Assembly (NCBI RefSeq): GCF_000237925.1 | Contig: NC_031500.1 | Span: forward strand, 15,463,753 to 15,527,752 | Direction: 5' to 3' | DNA from: Schistosoma mansoni | Taxonomy: Eukaryota > Platyhelminthes > Trematoda > Strigeidida > Schistosomatidae | DNA: 64,000 nt | In this document: one piece after another, positions 1 to 9,636 of the stretch | Numbering within the stretch: position 1 is the stretch's first letter | Layout of the letters: every line of letters starts with the position of its first letter | Made by a program: the position numbers and the translations under genes | Notes under the pieces: generated by a model | The model's input: only the letters and a program-made list of their open reading frames with translations | Database searches by the model: none | Told to the model about the DNA's origin: nothing

Positions 1-485
1 GTACGGCCGAGAGTAGGCAGATTCCGCTCTACCTCTCGAAATGCTCTCACATGGCCAAGCGTATATAGCCTCTGACAGGGAAGTCCCACTCACTGCCTTC
101 TCGTGCCGGGGGTATTGTCCACGAAATTGAGAGGACGAAAAGCGAATACCCGGCGCTTTAACCGGGTTGGTGAACACGGAAAGTCCATCTAAGGGAGTTG
201 GGAAACCCTGATTACAAACCAATGATGCACATGGGCTCCAGTATCCTGAAGAAACAAATGGCGTATGAATCAATTGTTGGTCACCGGCTACCATGGGACT
301 GCATCTCCTCACGATGCTCCACTGCCTTGTGGATCAGATCTTCAGGTCAAATGCTCCGGGTGTGGCCCCCTAAGAAAACCACCTGCTTTGGTTTGGGCAC
401 CTGGGCAGTATCACAGGTGAGAGATTTGTGCGGCGCATATGTATCTGATGCTTCCTTGTACCAATATTCATGTGTTTAAATACAA
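1..485 (+). repeat. Repeat C, copy 1 (dispersed SINE-like retroposon, cut by window edge)
   Basis: Member of a roughly 515-bp dispersed family with further copies at 23206-23728, 29135-29582, 39259-39770 and 46068-47040. The copy starts at the GGTACGGCC block found near the 5' end of other copies and ends in the TGTTTAAATA tail. It contains an open frame at 198-479 that is shared in recognisable form by the other copies. I see no reverse transcriptase or transposase, so it is non-autonomous. The exact family ends come from the nested copy at 46305-46819. Confidence 0.8.
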
Positions 486-594
486 AAATCGCTCTCCTCA
501 CATTATTTACAGTAAACATTGTTTAATGACTTAATTCATATATATTTTCTTTACTTAAACTATTTACATCTTGAATTCTTTTGAATACACGTAG

Positions 595-775
595 ACGTTT
601 TCATTTAAAATCTATTAAACAAGATGAATTTATGGATGAAACAAAAGATTTTATTGAACAATTATCAGAAGGAAATTTTAACTATTTGCCAGAACCATAT
701 TATTGGATTATATATGATCCATCCTTAACAACTAATGAAGATGGTAATGCAGAGATTTGGTTAAAAGTTGAATAA
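595..775 (+). CDS. Probable terminal exon of a gene entering from the left
   Basis: A pyrimidine-rich stretch runs up to an AG at 593-594. The open frame from 595 (first base completing a split codon) ends at TAA 773-775 and gives about 60 residues. The segment is acidic, with the run YLPEPYYWIIYDP followed by an acidic turn and a C-terminal EIWLKVE. Codon use is like the other real exons here (A/T at third positions), and the frame does not belong to any repeat in the window. I do not recognise the family. The upstream exons lie outside the window, so the start and function are open. A single exon could also be an isolated pseudogene piece. Confidence 0.5.
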
Positions 776-987
776 CACTATGATTGTCTTCAATGTTTAC
801 TATTGGAAACTTTGTCTGGATTCAGCTTAATTATCTTATCATACCTTTTTCATTTAACCTTCTCTCTTAGTGATTGTTGGTATAAATATGAACGTAGTTT
901 CCGTGGTGAATTTATGCACTCACGAGCTGTTCTATTTTTTAATCATCACAATTTGTGTCTGTTATTCTTACTATTATTATTAATAAT

Positions 988-993
988 AATAAA
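988..993 (+). promoter_or_regulatory. Possible polyadenylation signal AATAAA
   Basis: AATAAA lies 213 bases after the TAA of the 595-775 exon, inside an (AAT)n-rich stretch. Position fits a 3' UTR end, but such hexamers are common in AT-rich DNA. Confidence 0.3.
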
Positions 994-1714
994 AGTGGTC
1001 AGTAGTATTCAAAAAGAAAAGGATCGACTTCTTTTTATGATGTACAATAACTGTTCAAAATCATTCTCGGTAATCATGTATGAAAATAAGAACAGTAAAA
1101 CTTACTTCCTCTTCTAAACTATGAAGAGAACTATAGTAGTGGATTAGTCCTTATTCAAAATAGAAAGTCAGTTGAATGCTGTAAAATACTGAAGATCAAT
1201 TCTTTTAATGAAGGTCAAAGTTAGTTTATCTCAAAAACTGGATACCATAAAGAGAGAAAAAACCTGGGTAGTCTTCTCGCGAAGATTCACAAAAATATAT
1301 ACTTCACACTGTAATTGTTCTAAAGTTGGACATAAGGATTACTGGATTTTAAATCAATGGTCTAAACATGTGTGTAGTGCTCTTTGAGAAATTTGAAAGT
1401 ATTGCGTTCAATCGAATGTATGGTAGTCGGTGACATATTTGATCAAAAGAACAAAAACTGATCAAGCAAAGAATGTAACAATACAAACTTATATAAAGAT
1501 GAAGATTGTATATGTAATAAGTAATCTAGGGAATACGTTATGTATAAAATCTCAGGCTCTTTATAGGATTAAATTTAACTCCTTTCAAGTTACTTCATTG
1601 TATTACTTATGATATGTGAACAGAAAATAGCTTACATGATGTATCAAATTAATCTGGATTTATTTCATTCAATGCTGTCTTAAAAACGGCATTAAGTATG
1701 ACTATTTGGACAAA
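994..1714. other. Unannotated AT-rich stretch
   Basis: No convincing exon, RNA gene or repeat copy seen. Short open frames here lack splice context and resemblance to known families. Confidence 0.5.
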
Positions 1715-2275
1715 TATGAATACAGTGGTCTTGAGTGCTGTTAGCGGTATGAGGGCAGATATCACCTCCCGGTTGCCCACACAGTGGAAGGGTTCTAGAG
1801 ATACCTGAAAACGAAATTGGATTAGAAGTGGTGTTAATGACCTGAGAGCGCGGCCGCAGTGCCCAATGGACAACTGCTTGAGGTCGGTCACACACGACCT
1901 ATTTGTGGGTAGTTTTTGTGTTAGCTCCGTACTTGTTTGAACCTTACCGCCGGAGACGGATATCCGTGAGATAAGGCGAGGTGTGCATTTCTAGGGTCTA
2001 CCTTTTCTAACCCCACCTCTCCTTGTGGGAAGGCAGCATCGCTGTTATGCTGGTTGTCTGAAGGAAAGACCTTACTGCTGTCACACCTCTGTACAGTCAG
2101 CAGTACGATTTTGGACCTCAGGTTTGCTGCTTTTAGTCTTACCTCTCTTCAACCGACCTGTCTGGCATGGTAGGACCTTGAGGAACGATTGTTCCAGCCA
2201 GTATAGCTCGATTGGTTCATCACGATGTGCAAGCCCGACCACCACGTCAAGGTAGCAGCATAGATGAGTAGTTGT
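1715..2275. repeat. GC-rich block, suspected dispersed repeat
   Basis: This block is clearly richer in G+C than its flanks and holds several short hairpin-prone segments (for example around 2033-2052). Overlapping open frames occur on both strands but none shows a recognisable domain. It occurs once in this window, so repeat status is suspected from composition and sharp edges, not shown. Confidence 0.35.
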
Positions 2276-2766
2276 TTAATGGTAAAGTTTAATTTTGTAT
2301 AATTTAAAGAATCATTTTTAATCTCCTGTTCTACCATAGCACTATTGATGATAGACTTGGAATATATATATCTATTGTTCAATCTATTCAAAGTTATCAA
2401 ATCAAACTTTGATAATAGTTGCTAACTGGTTAGTTGAAGTTGTGTTACTAAGCTAATTGATTATGTAATAATTTTATTGAATAAACTTGTTTTTCTTCTT
2501 TTGTATTTATTTAGCCATATGGTTTGTCCTGAAAAAGATTATCTGTATATAACTGGTAGTAGGGTGTGTACTTAATATTATTTAAGGTCAATTATAGTCT
2601 CCCATAAATCAACTGATCTATATACACAAACATACAATTCTTCATATGATTAATAGAAAAATCTATCTAGAAAGTAGTTTATAGAACTTTTCATTTAAAA
2701 TTATGTTTTAATTATTGAAAGTTGATATCATATAAGAAATTAAATATAAAAAAAGAACTAGATTTC
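2276..2766. other. Unannotated AT-rich stretch
   Basis: Nothing recognisable beyond low-complexity AT-rich sequence. Confidence 0.5.
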
Positions 2767-3045
2767 TATCAGAATGAGTTTTTTGTGGAGATTTTATAGT
2801 TGAATTGATGAGTCAGTTGAAGCTAGACAACCATGAAAAACCTGGAAGCATTGGACGGCAGTTTCGTCCTATTGTGGGACTCCTCAGCAATGTGTATCCA
2901 CGATCCCGCCTCGCGAGGATCGAGTACAGGGCCTATCAGTCTCGCGCGCGAGCGTTTAACCTCTAGAACCACTGAGCCGTCATCCAACGGTGTTAGTGTC
3001 TAACCAATTTACGAAATTGAGCAACCGTTCACCATTGTCTTCTAG
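2767..3045 (-). mobile_element. SINE-B copy with hammerhead
   Basis: On the minus strand it reads the tRNA-like head (GGTTCGA-type B box, here mutated), then a hammerhead core, then the conserved tail ending in the CTCATGA/ATCTCCACAAAA region. It abuts a plus-strand SINE-B piece at about 3046, forming an inverted pair. Confidence 0.8.
2849..2892 (-). ncRNA. Hammerhead ribozyme motif (SINE-B), core intact
   Basis: Minus strand: CTGAGGA, stem II GTCC/GGAC, GAAAC, then the GTC cleavage triplet. Stem I pairs CATTG with CAATG. The family consensus pairs CACTG with CAGTG, so both sides changed together, a compensatory change. The stem III palindrome is altered (ACTGCCGT). Confidence 0.7.
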
Positions 3046-3190
3046 TAAGAAGCAGTGACTAGTGGAGTTCAACCAGGTCTGTTGTGAGATATTAACTCAC
3101 TGAAGACAATGGTGGACGGTTGCTCAATTTCGTGGATTGGTTGAAGTTAGACATTAACATCGTTGGATACCGGCTCAGTGGAACTAGATT
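3046..3190 (+). mobile_element. SINE-B 5' fragment
   Basis: Holds the SINE-B leader (TTGTGAGATATTAACTCACT, GTGGACGGTTGCTCAATTTC) and breaks off in the A-box region. It lies head-to-head with the minus copy at 2767-3045. Confidence 0.75.
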
Positions 3191-3548
3191 CCTGTTAGTT
3201 TCCTATATCTTAAATTCATCAATAATGATCTTTTTTTAATTGGACAGGAGATTAAATCTAAAGTCTACTCATCTTCCAGTGGGTAGTATTTCACCCATTT
3301 AATGTTATAAAATTTGAGTGTGTATATTCTCTGGCATTATTTTCTTTGTGACATAGTACAAGCAATGGCAGTCATATTCACTTACTATTCTAAACTGCAT
3401 AGGTCAAGACTTCTCAATAGGATTTCATATTATCTGCCTGAAAACTTATTGTTCAATTAAAGGGTTTGTATATATCCATATTATGTAAAGAATGTCAATA
3501 AAGGCTTCACTCTAGTTAAAGACTCGTAAGTAGTTCGCTATTTAAATG

Positions 3549-4497
3549 TAAGCACTTCTGGAAATTAGGCAAGGTTGCTTACTCTCACCCTTTCATTTTC
3601 TCCTGATGATCGACTGGATCATGAAGACGTCAATATATAGAGGAAAGCACGGGATACAGTGGACAGGCAGGATGCAGCTGGACGATTTAGACTTCGCGGA
3701 TGATCTAGCACTTCTATCATAAACGCAACAACAAATGCAGGAGAAAACGACCAGTGTAGCAGCAGCCTCAGCAGCATTAGGTCTCAATATAAACAAAGGG
3801 AAAAGCAAGACTCTCCAATACAATGCAACATGCACCAATCAAATTACACTTGACGGAGAAGCTTTGGTGGATGTGGAAACCTTTACATATCTGGGCAGCA
3901 TCATTGATGAACACGGTGGATCAGATGCAGATGTGAGGGCGAGGATCGGCAAAGCAAGAGCAGCATATTTACAACTGAAGAACATCTGGAACTCAAAACA
4001 ATTGTCAACCAACACCAAGGTTAGAATTTTCAATACAAATGTCAAGACAGTTCTACTGTATGGGGCGGAAACCTGGAGAACTACGAAAGCCATTATCCAG
4101 AAGATACAGGTGTTTGTCAACAGCTGTCTACGCAAGATACTTCGGATCCGATGGCCAGACACTATCAGCAACAAGTTACTGTGGGAGACAACAACCAGAT
4201 TCGAGCGGAGCAAGAAATCAGGAAGAAGCACTGGAAGTGGATTGGGCACACTTTGAGGAAATCACCCAATTGCGTCACAAGACAAGACCTCACATGGAAT
4301 CCTGAAGGTCAAAGGAGAAGAGGAAGACCAAAGAACACATTACTTCGAGAAAAAGAGACAGACATGAGAAGAATGAACAAAAAATGGATAGAACTAGAAA
4401 AGAAGGCCCATTGTAGAGTGGGTTGTAGAATGCTGTTCGGCGGCCTATGCTCCATTGAAAGTAACAGGCGTAAGTAAGTAAGTACTTCTGAAAATTA
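3549..4497 (+). mobile_element. RTE-like LINE, 5'-truncated copy with target-site duplication
   Basis: Encodes the C-terminal part of an RTE-clade reverse transcriptase, starting just before the catalytic FADDLALL motif (about 3690-3715) and running through the segments [19 protein letters not shown] and [11 protein letters not shown] to a stop near 4475. It is broken: an in-frame TAA occurs at 3720-3722, just after the FADD motif, and a one-base frameshift lies near 4200 between LLWETT and [10 protein letters not shown]. The 3' end is a (TAAG)n tail. A 19-bp direct repeat with two mismatches (3549-3567 and 4479-4497) flanks the copy, as expected for target-primed insertion. Confidence 0.85.
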
Positions 4498-4940
4498 GTA
4501 TAATTCATTCTGTTATATTCTGGACAAATAGTTAATTACCTAACAAAAATTCCATATCTTTAATTTGCCGATGAGAAAATCTCAATGTGAACCAAGTACT
4601 TGATTTTATTTGACAATAATTTATTGAAATCTCTTAAAAGATAATATATAGATAGGTTCAATAAACGTTGATTTATCGTACTATTAGTAAGTGGTGAAGA
4701 CATTCATATCAGTATTTTTTAAAAACAAAAAAGTAACTCAAACCAAGTCAGTTACTCTCTAAAGATTGTTGAATCCTATCAGCAGAGTTGGAAATATAGT
4801 TATGGATGATTACATTTGAATTTGGTAATTATTAGTAAATAATGGGAACATCTTGTGTGGTCCTGTTGAGTTGACCAGGAAATCGTGTTCATTTTTTGTA
4901 AATTTCAAACTACAGTATGATTACGAACAGACATGGGTGT
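4498..4940. other. Unannotated AT-rich stretch
   Basis: No gene or clear repeat seen. Confidence 0.5.
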
Positions 4941-4949
4941 TGGTTAGCA

Positions 4950-5015
4950 TTTAAATTTAGGAAGCGCCTTTCGTCCTATTTGGGACTCGTCACCTAGACG
5001 TGCCTACATCCGAAC
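4950..5015 (-). mobile_element. SINE-A hammerhead-region fragment, degenerate
   Basis: The minus strand carries the GAGTCCCAAATAGGACGAAA block typical of SINE-A, with decayed flanks. It faces the plus-strand fragment at 5080-5390. Confidence 0.6.
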
Positions 5016-5079
5016 AACCATTATGTATATCAATCAAAATCTCAGTTCATGCAATTGCACAATCAAGTTTCTACCCCGG

Positions 5080-5390
5080 ATTCAGTAGCTAGGTGAATAA
5101 TGTGATTGCATTTAAAGCGAAAGGTGCTGGGTCCGAGTCCCGGAGTGTACAGAAACTCTGAGATGCAGGTACATTCAGTTGAAGATTCCCTAGCAAGAAG
5201 AAATGCTCATCTTAGATTACACTTCCAGACACTACCCATCTTTGTTTAAAATGCTTGGCAATACTCAGGCAGCCCACACAGGGTGGGTATATGTCAAAAG
5301 AGACTGATCGGTGGAAATCCGAAACAACAATGGGAAGATTCAAACAACCAATATGTATGAATTTAAATTACAGTGAAATTGCTTTAACTC
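5080..5390 (+). mobile_element. SINE-A copy, degenerate
   Basis: tRNA-like head with a B-box-like GGTCCGAGTCC and the ACTCTGAGATGCAGGTACAT segment, then a decayed tail retaining AGAGACTGATC and ATGGGAAGATTCAAACAA. The hammerhead core is lost. Confidence 0.65.
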
Positions 5391-5488
5391 TAAACTATTG
5401 CATTATCCTGTTGTTCATATTTTGACTTCCTCGTTATATGTCCATCCTATGCGGTTTGCTTCAGGATGACCATTACGGCCCAAGCTTA

Positions 5489-5640
5489 TACATGATAAAT
5501 AGAATGCGGCTAATAGTGGGATAGAGGATACGCGTTTCGTCCTGCTTAGGGCATATCAACTGGATGTGCCCTAACCCCACAGTTTATGTTAAATCCGGGA
5601 CTCGGACCCAGCAGCTTTCACAACAAATGTCAATCAAAAT
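5489..5640 (-). mobile_element. SINE-A copy, degenerate
   Basis: Minus-strand hammerhead remnant (CATCCAGTTGATATGCCC ... GGACGAAACGCG) and a B-box remnant. Confidence 0.55.
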
Positions 5641-5659
5641 ATCCACAACGGAATAATTC

Positions 5660-5810
5660 AAATCAAGTTAAAATTCATACCCGTGACCCAAGTGAGTGAG
5701 TCAGGTACTAGGTTCGTGTACCGAAATGAACGCTCACTGAAATGAAAGTACATCCAGCCAACGAATTCGAAATGGAATGAAACGCACTTCTTGGATTTCA
5801 CTTTTGTATA
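5660..5810 (+). mobile_element. SINE-A copy, strongly degenerate
   Basis: Only scattered SINE-A words remain (GTACATCCAGC, GAAACGCAC, TTGGATTTCAC). Opposite in orientation to the neighbour at 5489-5640. Confidence 0.4.
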
Positions 5811-6359
5811 CATCCCATGTGTACACTGAAATCAGATGTTGTTTTTAGTTAGGCACTTGTAGTTAAGATTAATACTAAGAGAATTGTGACAATCAAATAA
5901 CATCAATTTTATTCAATCTTTTAGCTGAAGTAATCTCTAGTTTGTAGGTATGAATAGCAAACCATAGTTTATGACAGAAAAATGCAAGTGTATCTTTTCA
6001 GTGCTTGGATGATCTTACTCAAAAACAACATCTACAATCTGAAAGTATTATCTTCTATAAGAATTAAACCTTTATTCTTCAGACTAATCAAAAGAACTCT
6101 GCATCCTAGTACATGACCGTGAACTAGGATAATTGAAAAAGAAGCAACATAAGTAAACCGATATTCAAACATCCTTCTCATTAACCATAAAGTGAACGAT
6201 TTAAGATTAAGTGTAAAGTTTTTTTGAACTAAAGTAATTTACTTAGTGCATCTGTCAATCAAGATTGTTGAAGACATGTGATTATCATGTGATAAGAAAG
6301 AAGAAAAAGCTGAAAGTTCTCTATGATCAAAGTGAAATTAAAATAATCTTTTTGCCTGC
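5811..6359. other. Unannotated AT-rich stretch
   Basis: No gene or repeat recognised. Confidence 0.5.
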
Positions 6360-6369
6360 TAATTTTAGT

Positions 6370-6510
6370 CACTTCTGGTAAGCGTTTTTTTAACAAGGTT
6401 GTTTTCTACGGGATATGGTTGCTGACCACATGCCTAACCCTCCTCCTTTACCCGGACATAGGACTGGGAGTAACTTTAAGAAGAGCTAAAGGCTAAGTTA
6501 ATTTTAGACA
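6370..6510 (+). repeat. Repeat E copy (Gypsy-leader-like)
   Basis: About 140 bp matching 54705-54835 (+) and 30296-30440 (-): GCGTTTTTTTA, TTTCTACGGGAT, CCCTCCTCCTTTACCCGG. At 54.7 kb the same block runs straight into a gag-like frame, so it may be an LTR-element leader. Confidence 0.55.
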
Positions 6511-6604
6511 CTTACTACATTGTTAACCTACAGAATATGTTAGAAGTCAGTGCTCTGAAAAAATTAAGTAGATTAAATCAAAAGTAATCGTTAATTTCAC
6601 TTCG

Positions 6605-6895
6605 TATTACTTGTTTGGATCTTCCCATCGATTTTGTTAGGACTGCATCTGGTCAGTCTCTATTTGGCATATGTGCATACTGTGCGTATTGCCTCGATAT
6701 ACCTTAATTCACAAGCATGGTTAGCAGAGATGGATAGTGGCTAGCAGTGGAATCCAGGACGCGCGTTTTGTCCTATTTGGGACTCGTCAGCTGGATGTAC
6801 CTGCATCTCAGAGTTGATGTTCACTCTGGGACTCGAACCCAGTACCCTCGCTTCAAACGCCATCGCGTTATCCACTCGGCCACTGAGTCCTGAGT
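6605..6895 (-). mobile_element. SINE-A copy, left arm of a large inverted repeat
   Basis: Nearly full SINE-A in minus orientation with A box, B box and hammerhead region. The core is damaged: GAAA reads AAAA after stem II. Nearly identical to the plus-strand copy at 7329-7626 beyond the gap. Confidence 0.85.
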
Positions 6896-6929
6896 CCATC
6901 TCTGCTAACCATGCTTGTGAATTAAGGTC

Positions 6930-7060
6930 GAGTCTCGCGTGTGGGATCGTTGATTAGCACTTCTGAGGAGTCCCATACTAAGACAAAAAGTTCGCCCAGT
7001 GCTTCAAGGTTTCCATTAGTGGTTTAGCTTAGATTGATTCATGAATTCAAATGTGGAAAG
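6930..7060 (+). mobile_element. SINE-B fragment
   Basis: Begins at the SINE-B hammerhead (CTGAGGA present, but GAAA mutated to AAAA) and continues to the tail. Confidence 0.65.
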
Positions 7061-7128
7061 ACCTAACAAACAGTTATATTGATTATTTGATCACTTGTAA
7101 GCGATCCTAAGCAAATTAGCATTAATTT

Positions 7129-7328
7129 NNNNNNNNNNNNNNNNNNNNNNNNNNNNNNNNNNNNNNNNNNNNNNNNNNNNNNNNNNNNNNNNNNNNNNNN
7201 NNNNNNNNNNNNNNNNNNNNNNNNNNNNNNNNNNNNNNNNNNNNNNNNNNNNNNNNNNNNNNNNNNNNNNNNNNNNNNNNNNNNNNNNNNNNNNNNNNNN
7301 NNNNNNNNNNNNNNNNNNNNNNNNNNNN
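7129..7328. other. Assembly gap, 200 N
   Basis: Exactly 200 N, the same as the other three gaps, so its size is a placeholder. Confidence 0.95.
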
Positions 7329-7626
7329 CAGTATGCACATATGCCAAATAGAGACTGACCAGATGCAGTCCTAACAAAATCGATGGGAAGATCCAAACAA
7401 GTAATACGAAGTGAATTTAAACTTCACCCCATCGCACAAGCAAGTGGCTATCAGGACTCAGTGGCCGAGTGGATAACGCGATGGCGTTTGAAGCGAGGGT
7501 ACTGGGTTCGAGTCCCAGAGTGAACATCAACTCTGAGATGCAGGTACATCCAGCTGACGAGTCCCAAATAGGACGAAACGCGCGTCCTGGATTCCACTGC
7601 TAGCCACTATCCATCTCTGCTAATCG
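7329..7626 (+). mobile_element. SINE-A copy (Sm-alpha-like), hammerhead intact
   Basis: The tRNA-like head has an A-box-like TGGCCGAGTGG (7462-7472) and B box GGTTCGAGTCC (7505-7515), typical Pol III internal promoter elements. It is followed by the hammerhead and the CCACTATCCATCTCTGCT tail. The 5' part carries the conserved AGAGACTGACCAG and ATCGATGGGAAGATC segments. Known biology: Sm-alpha repeats of Schistosoma are transcribed and self-cleave. Confidence 0.9.
7547..7592 (+). ncRNA. Hammerhead ribozyme (SINE-A), intact core
   Basis: ATCCAG, core CTGACGA (7554-7560), stem II GTCC/GGAC (7561-7574), GAAAC (7575-7579), then GTC with predicted cleavage after 7586, then CTGGAT pairing back to ATCCAG as stem I. 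Stem III is the 8-base palindrome ACGCGCGT, giving a very short stem in a monomer. Confidence 0.88.
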
Positions 7627-7664
7627 TTAATTTGTTTTTTTTTTAAATAAAATAATTACCATGT

Positions 7665-8010
7665 GCTCACTAGTGACTAGCTTTGTGAGGGAATTCTCGG
7701 AGTTCTAGTGAGAAGTCATGACCAGTGCAGCTAATCCGTGTCAGTAAAAGACGGGTATCTACCTCAATGCAATGGTACAGGTAGCGCAGTTTAATGGATT
7801 GGTTGAGGTTAGACATCAACACCGTTAGATGCCAGCTCAGTGGTCTAGAGGTTAAGCGTCCGCGCGCGAGACTGAAGGCCCTGGGTTCGAATCCCGTGAG
7901 CGGGATCGTGGATGCGCACTGCTGAGGAGTCCTACAATAGGACGAAATGGCCGTCCAGTGCTTCCAGGTTTTCAGTGGTGGTCATAATAATCTTCACAAC
8001 CCCATACTGA
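7665..8010 (+). mobile_element. SINE-B copy, near full length
   Basis: Leader (GTGCTCACTAGTGACT), then a tRNA-like head with GCTCAGTGGTCTAGAGG and B box GGTTCGAATCC (7884-7894), then hammerhead and tail. One of the best copies of this family in the window. Confidence 0.85.
7917..7960 (+). ncRNA. Hammerhead ribozyme motif (SINE-B), intact core
   Basis: CACTG, CTGAGGA (7922-7928), stem II GTCC/GGAC, GAAA, then GTC with predicted cleavage after 7955, then CAGTG closing stem I. One stem III pair is G-U. Confidence 0.75.
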
Positions 8011-9156
8011 GAATTTAATCTTTCAATGACTTAGAACGAAACTCTACAATCTAATTGTTTAGTTCTCTATCAATTTAAGATTATTTGCATTTTATCAGTG
8101 TGACGTGATACAGATATCAAAGGAGATATTATTATGAGATGCTGGAGAATCGTAAACACTTATACACAAAAATCAAACTGTTATGTTCAAGATCATGAAG
8201 GCAGTAATGAATAAATGATCTAAAAATAACGGAAAACTAATGACATTCAACGATTTCGTTACTTCATATTAATCAATTAATCAGTTGGGATTAACGTCAT
8301 GTTGTCTAGTACTTGGTATTAATTGAGCTTAACTGATGCTATAGGATGTTTGTAAATTACGATGAGAATTGTGGAAGTGACGAGTTCTCTTTGAGCTGTA
8401 TAATTTAATGGTAAAACTCACAAAATCTTTACAACCAATATTATACAAGTCAAAATACGCAACAACAAATGAATACAAGTTAGATATCTAGAGGGTAAAC
8501 TGCATCAACTGTGAGTAACACTACGCACGATAAAGTGTACCTTTTATCTTTGTCGAGACACATAAGAACATCAGTTAGCTGATAAATGGGACGATATAGT
8601 TGCACTTGTATGTCCAACTATGAGCTGAGATAACGCAGAAATATCGGACAAACATAAGACCAAGAAAACCAGAGAATTTTTAGCAGTATGCCATTATAGT
8701 CAGGCATCACCCGATAAACATAATAAAATCAACCCAATCTAAGAAATATTGAGAAAAAAGATGATCAAGTGCAAATTGAGAAATTAAGTAGGAGGAGAAA
8801 TTGACCACAATGATGGATGACAACCATTCAGATTCCAGGTTGACAGAACTAACCTACTTTTTTTCAAGTATTTACTAATGATGTTCCGTTGAAGAAGACG
8901 GCAAAAGCCTCATATATTAAACACTCTACTGAGAGAATAAAACACCTTCAAAATCGTCATGTTGTGGTTATGTGATTTTGTATATACTTCGGGTAGGTGG
9001 GGGCGATTAATGGGAATTCTTGAAGACTAAAGTTTTCTCCTAATTGGTACTCATCAAGAAAACGTTTCTGCCGTATTTAAGAAACTATCACTCCTCTGTC
9101 CCTTCTTCACAATGGTTCAAACCCGTGTCACTTAAAAAGCAGTCAAAAACATTTCC

Positions 9157-9158
<2 letters not shown>
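8011..9158. other. Unannotated intergenic stretch
   Basis: AT-rich; no exon, repeat copy or RNA gene that I can support. Confidence 0.5.

Positions 9159-9250
<92 letters not shown>
9159..9250. repeat. (TA)n microsatellite
   Basis: About 46 uninterrupted TA units. TA tracts also flank the gap at 9437-9636, which probably is unresolved TA repeat. Confidence 0.95.
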
Positions 9251-9252
<2 letters not shown>

Positions 9253-9436
9253 TATTTATCTATCAAATATAAACTAGATTATTTTTGCATATTCGAGAGA
9301 GTGAGGGAGCGTTTGTGAAGATTTGAAGAGAGAGAGTTTTTTTTTTTTGTATATATGGATATAAATATATAAAGATAGAGAATAATTATGAATCTGTTTA
9401 ATATGGTCGCACTCTCTGTATATATATATATACATA

Positions 9437-9636
9437 NNNNNNNNNNNNNNNNNNNNNNNNNNNNNNNNNNNNNNNNNNNNNNNNNNNNNNNNNNNNNNNN
9501 NNNNNNNNNNNNNNNNNNNNNNNNNNNNNNNNNNNNNNNNNNNNNNNNNNNNNNNNNNNNNNNNNNNNNNNNNNNNNNNNNNNNNNNNNNNNNNNNNNNN
9601 NNNNNNNNNNNNNNNNNNNNNNNNNNNNNNNNNNNN
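9437..9636. other. Assembly gap, 200 N, inside TA-rich repeat
   Basis: TA repeats border both edges (9419-9436 and 9637-9656). Confidence 0.95.

Noticed and set aside
7461-7516. tRNA gene-like A and B boxes
   Set aside because: They belong to SINE-A heads. No acceptor stem closes and the same head recurs in every copy, so these are tRNA-derived promoters, not tRNA genes.
9044-9277. Open frame with a long Tyr-Ile repeat
   Set aside because: It is simply the (TA)n microsatellite in translation.
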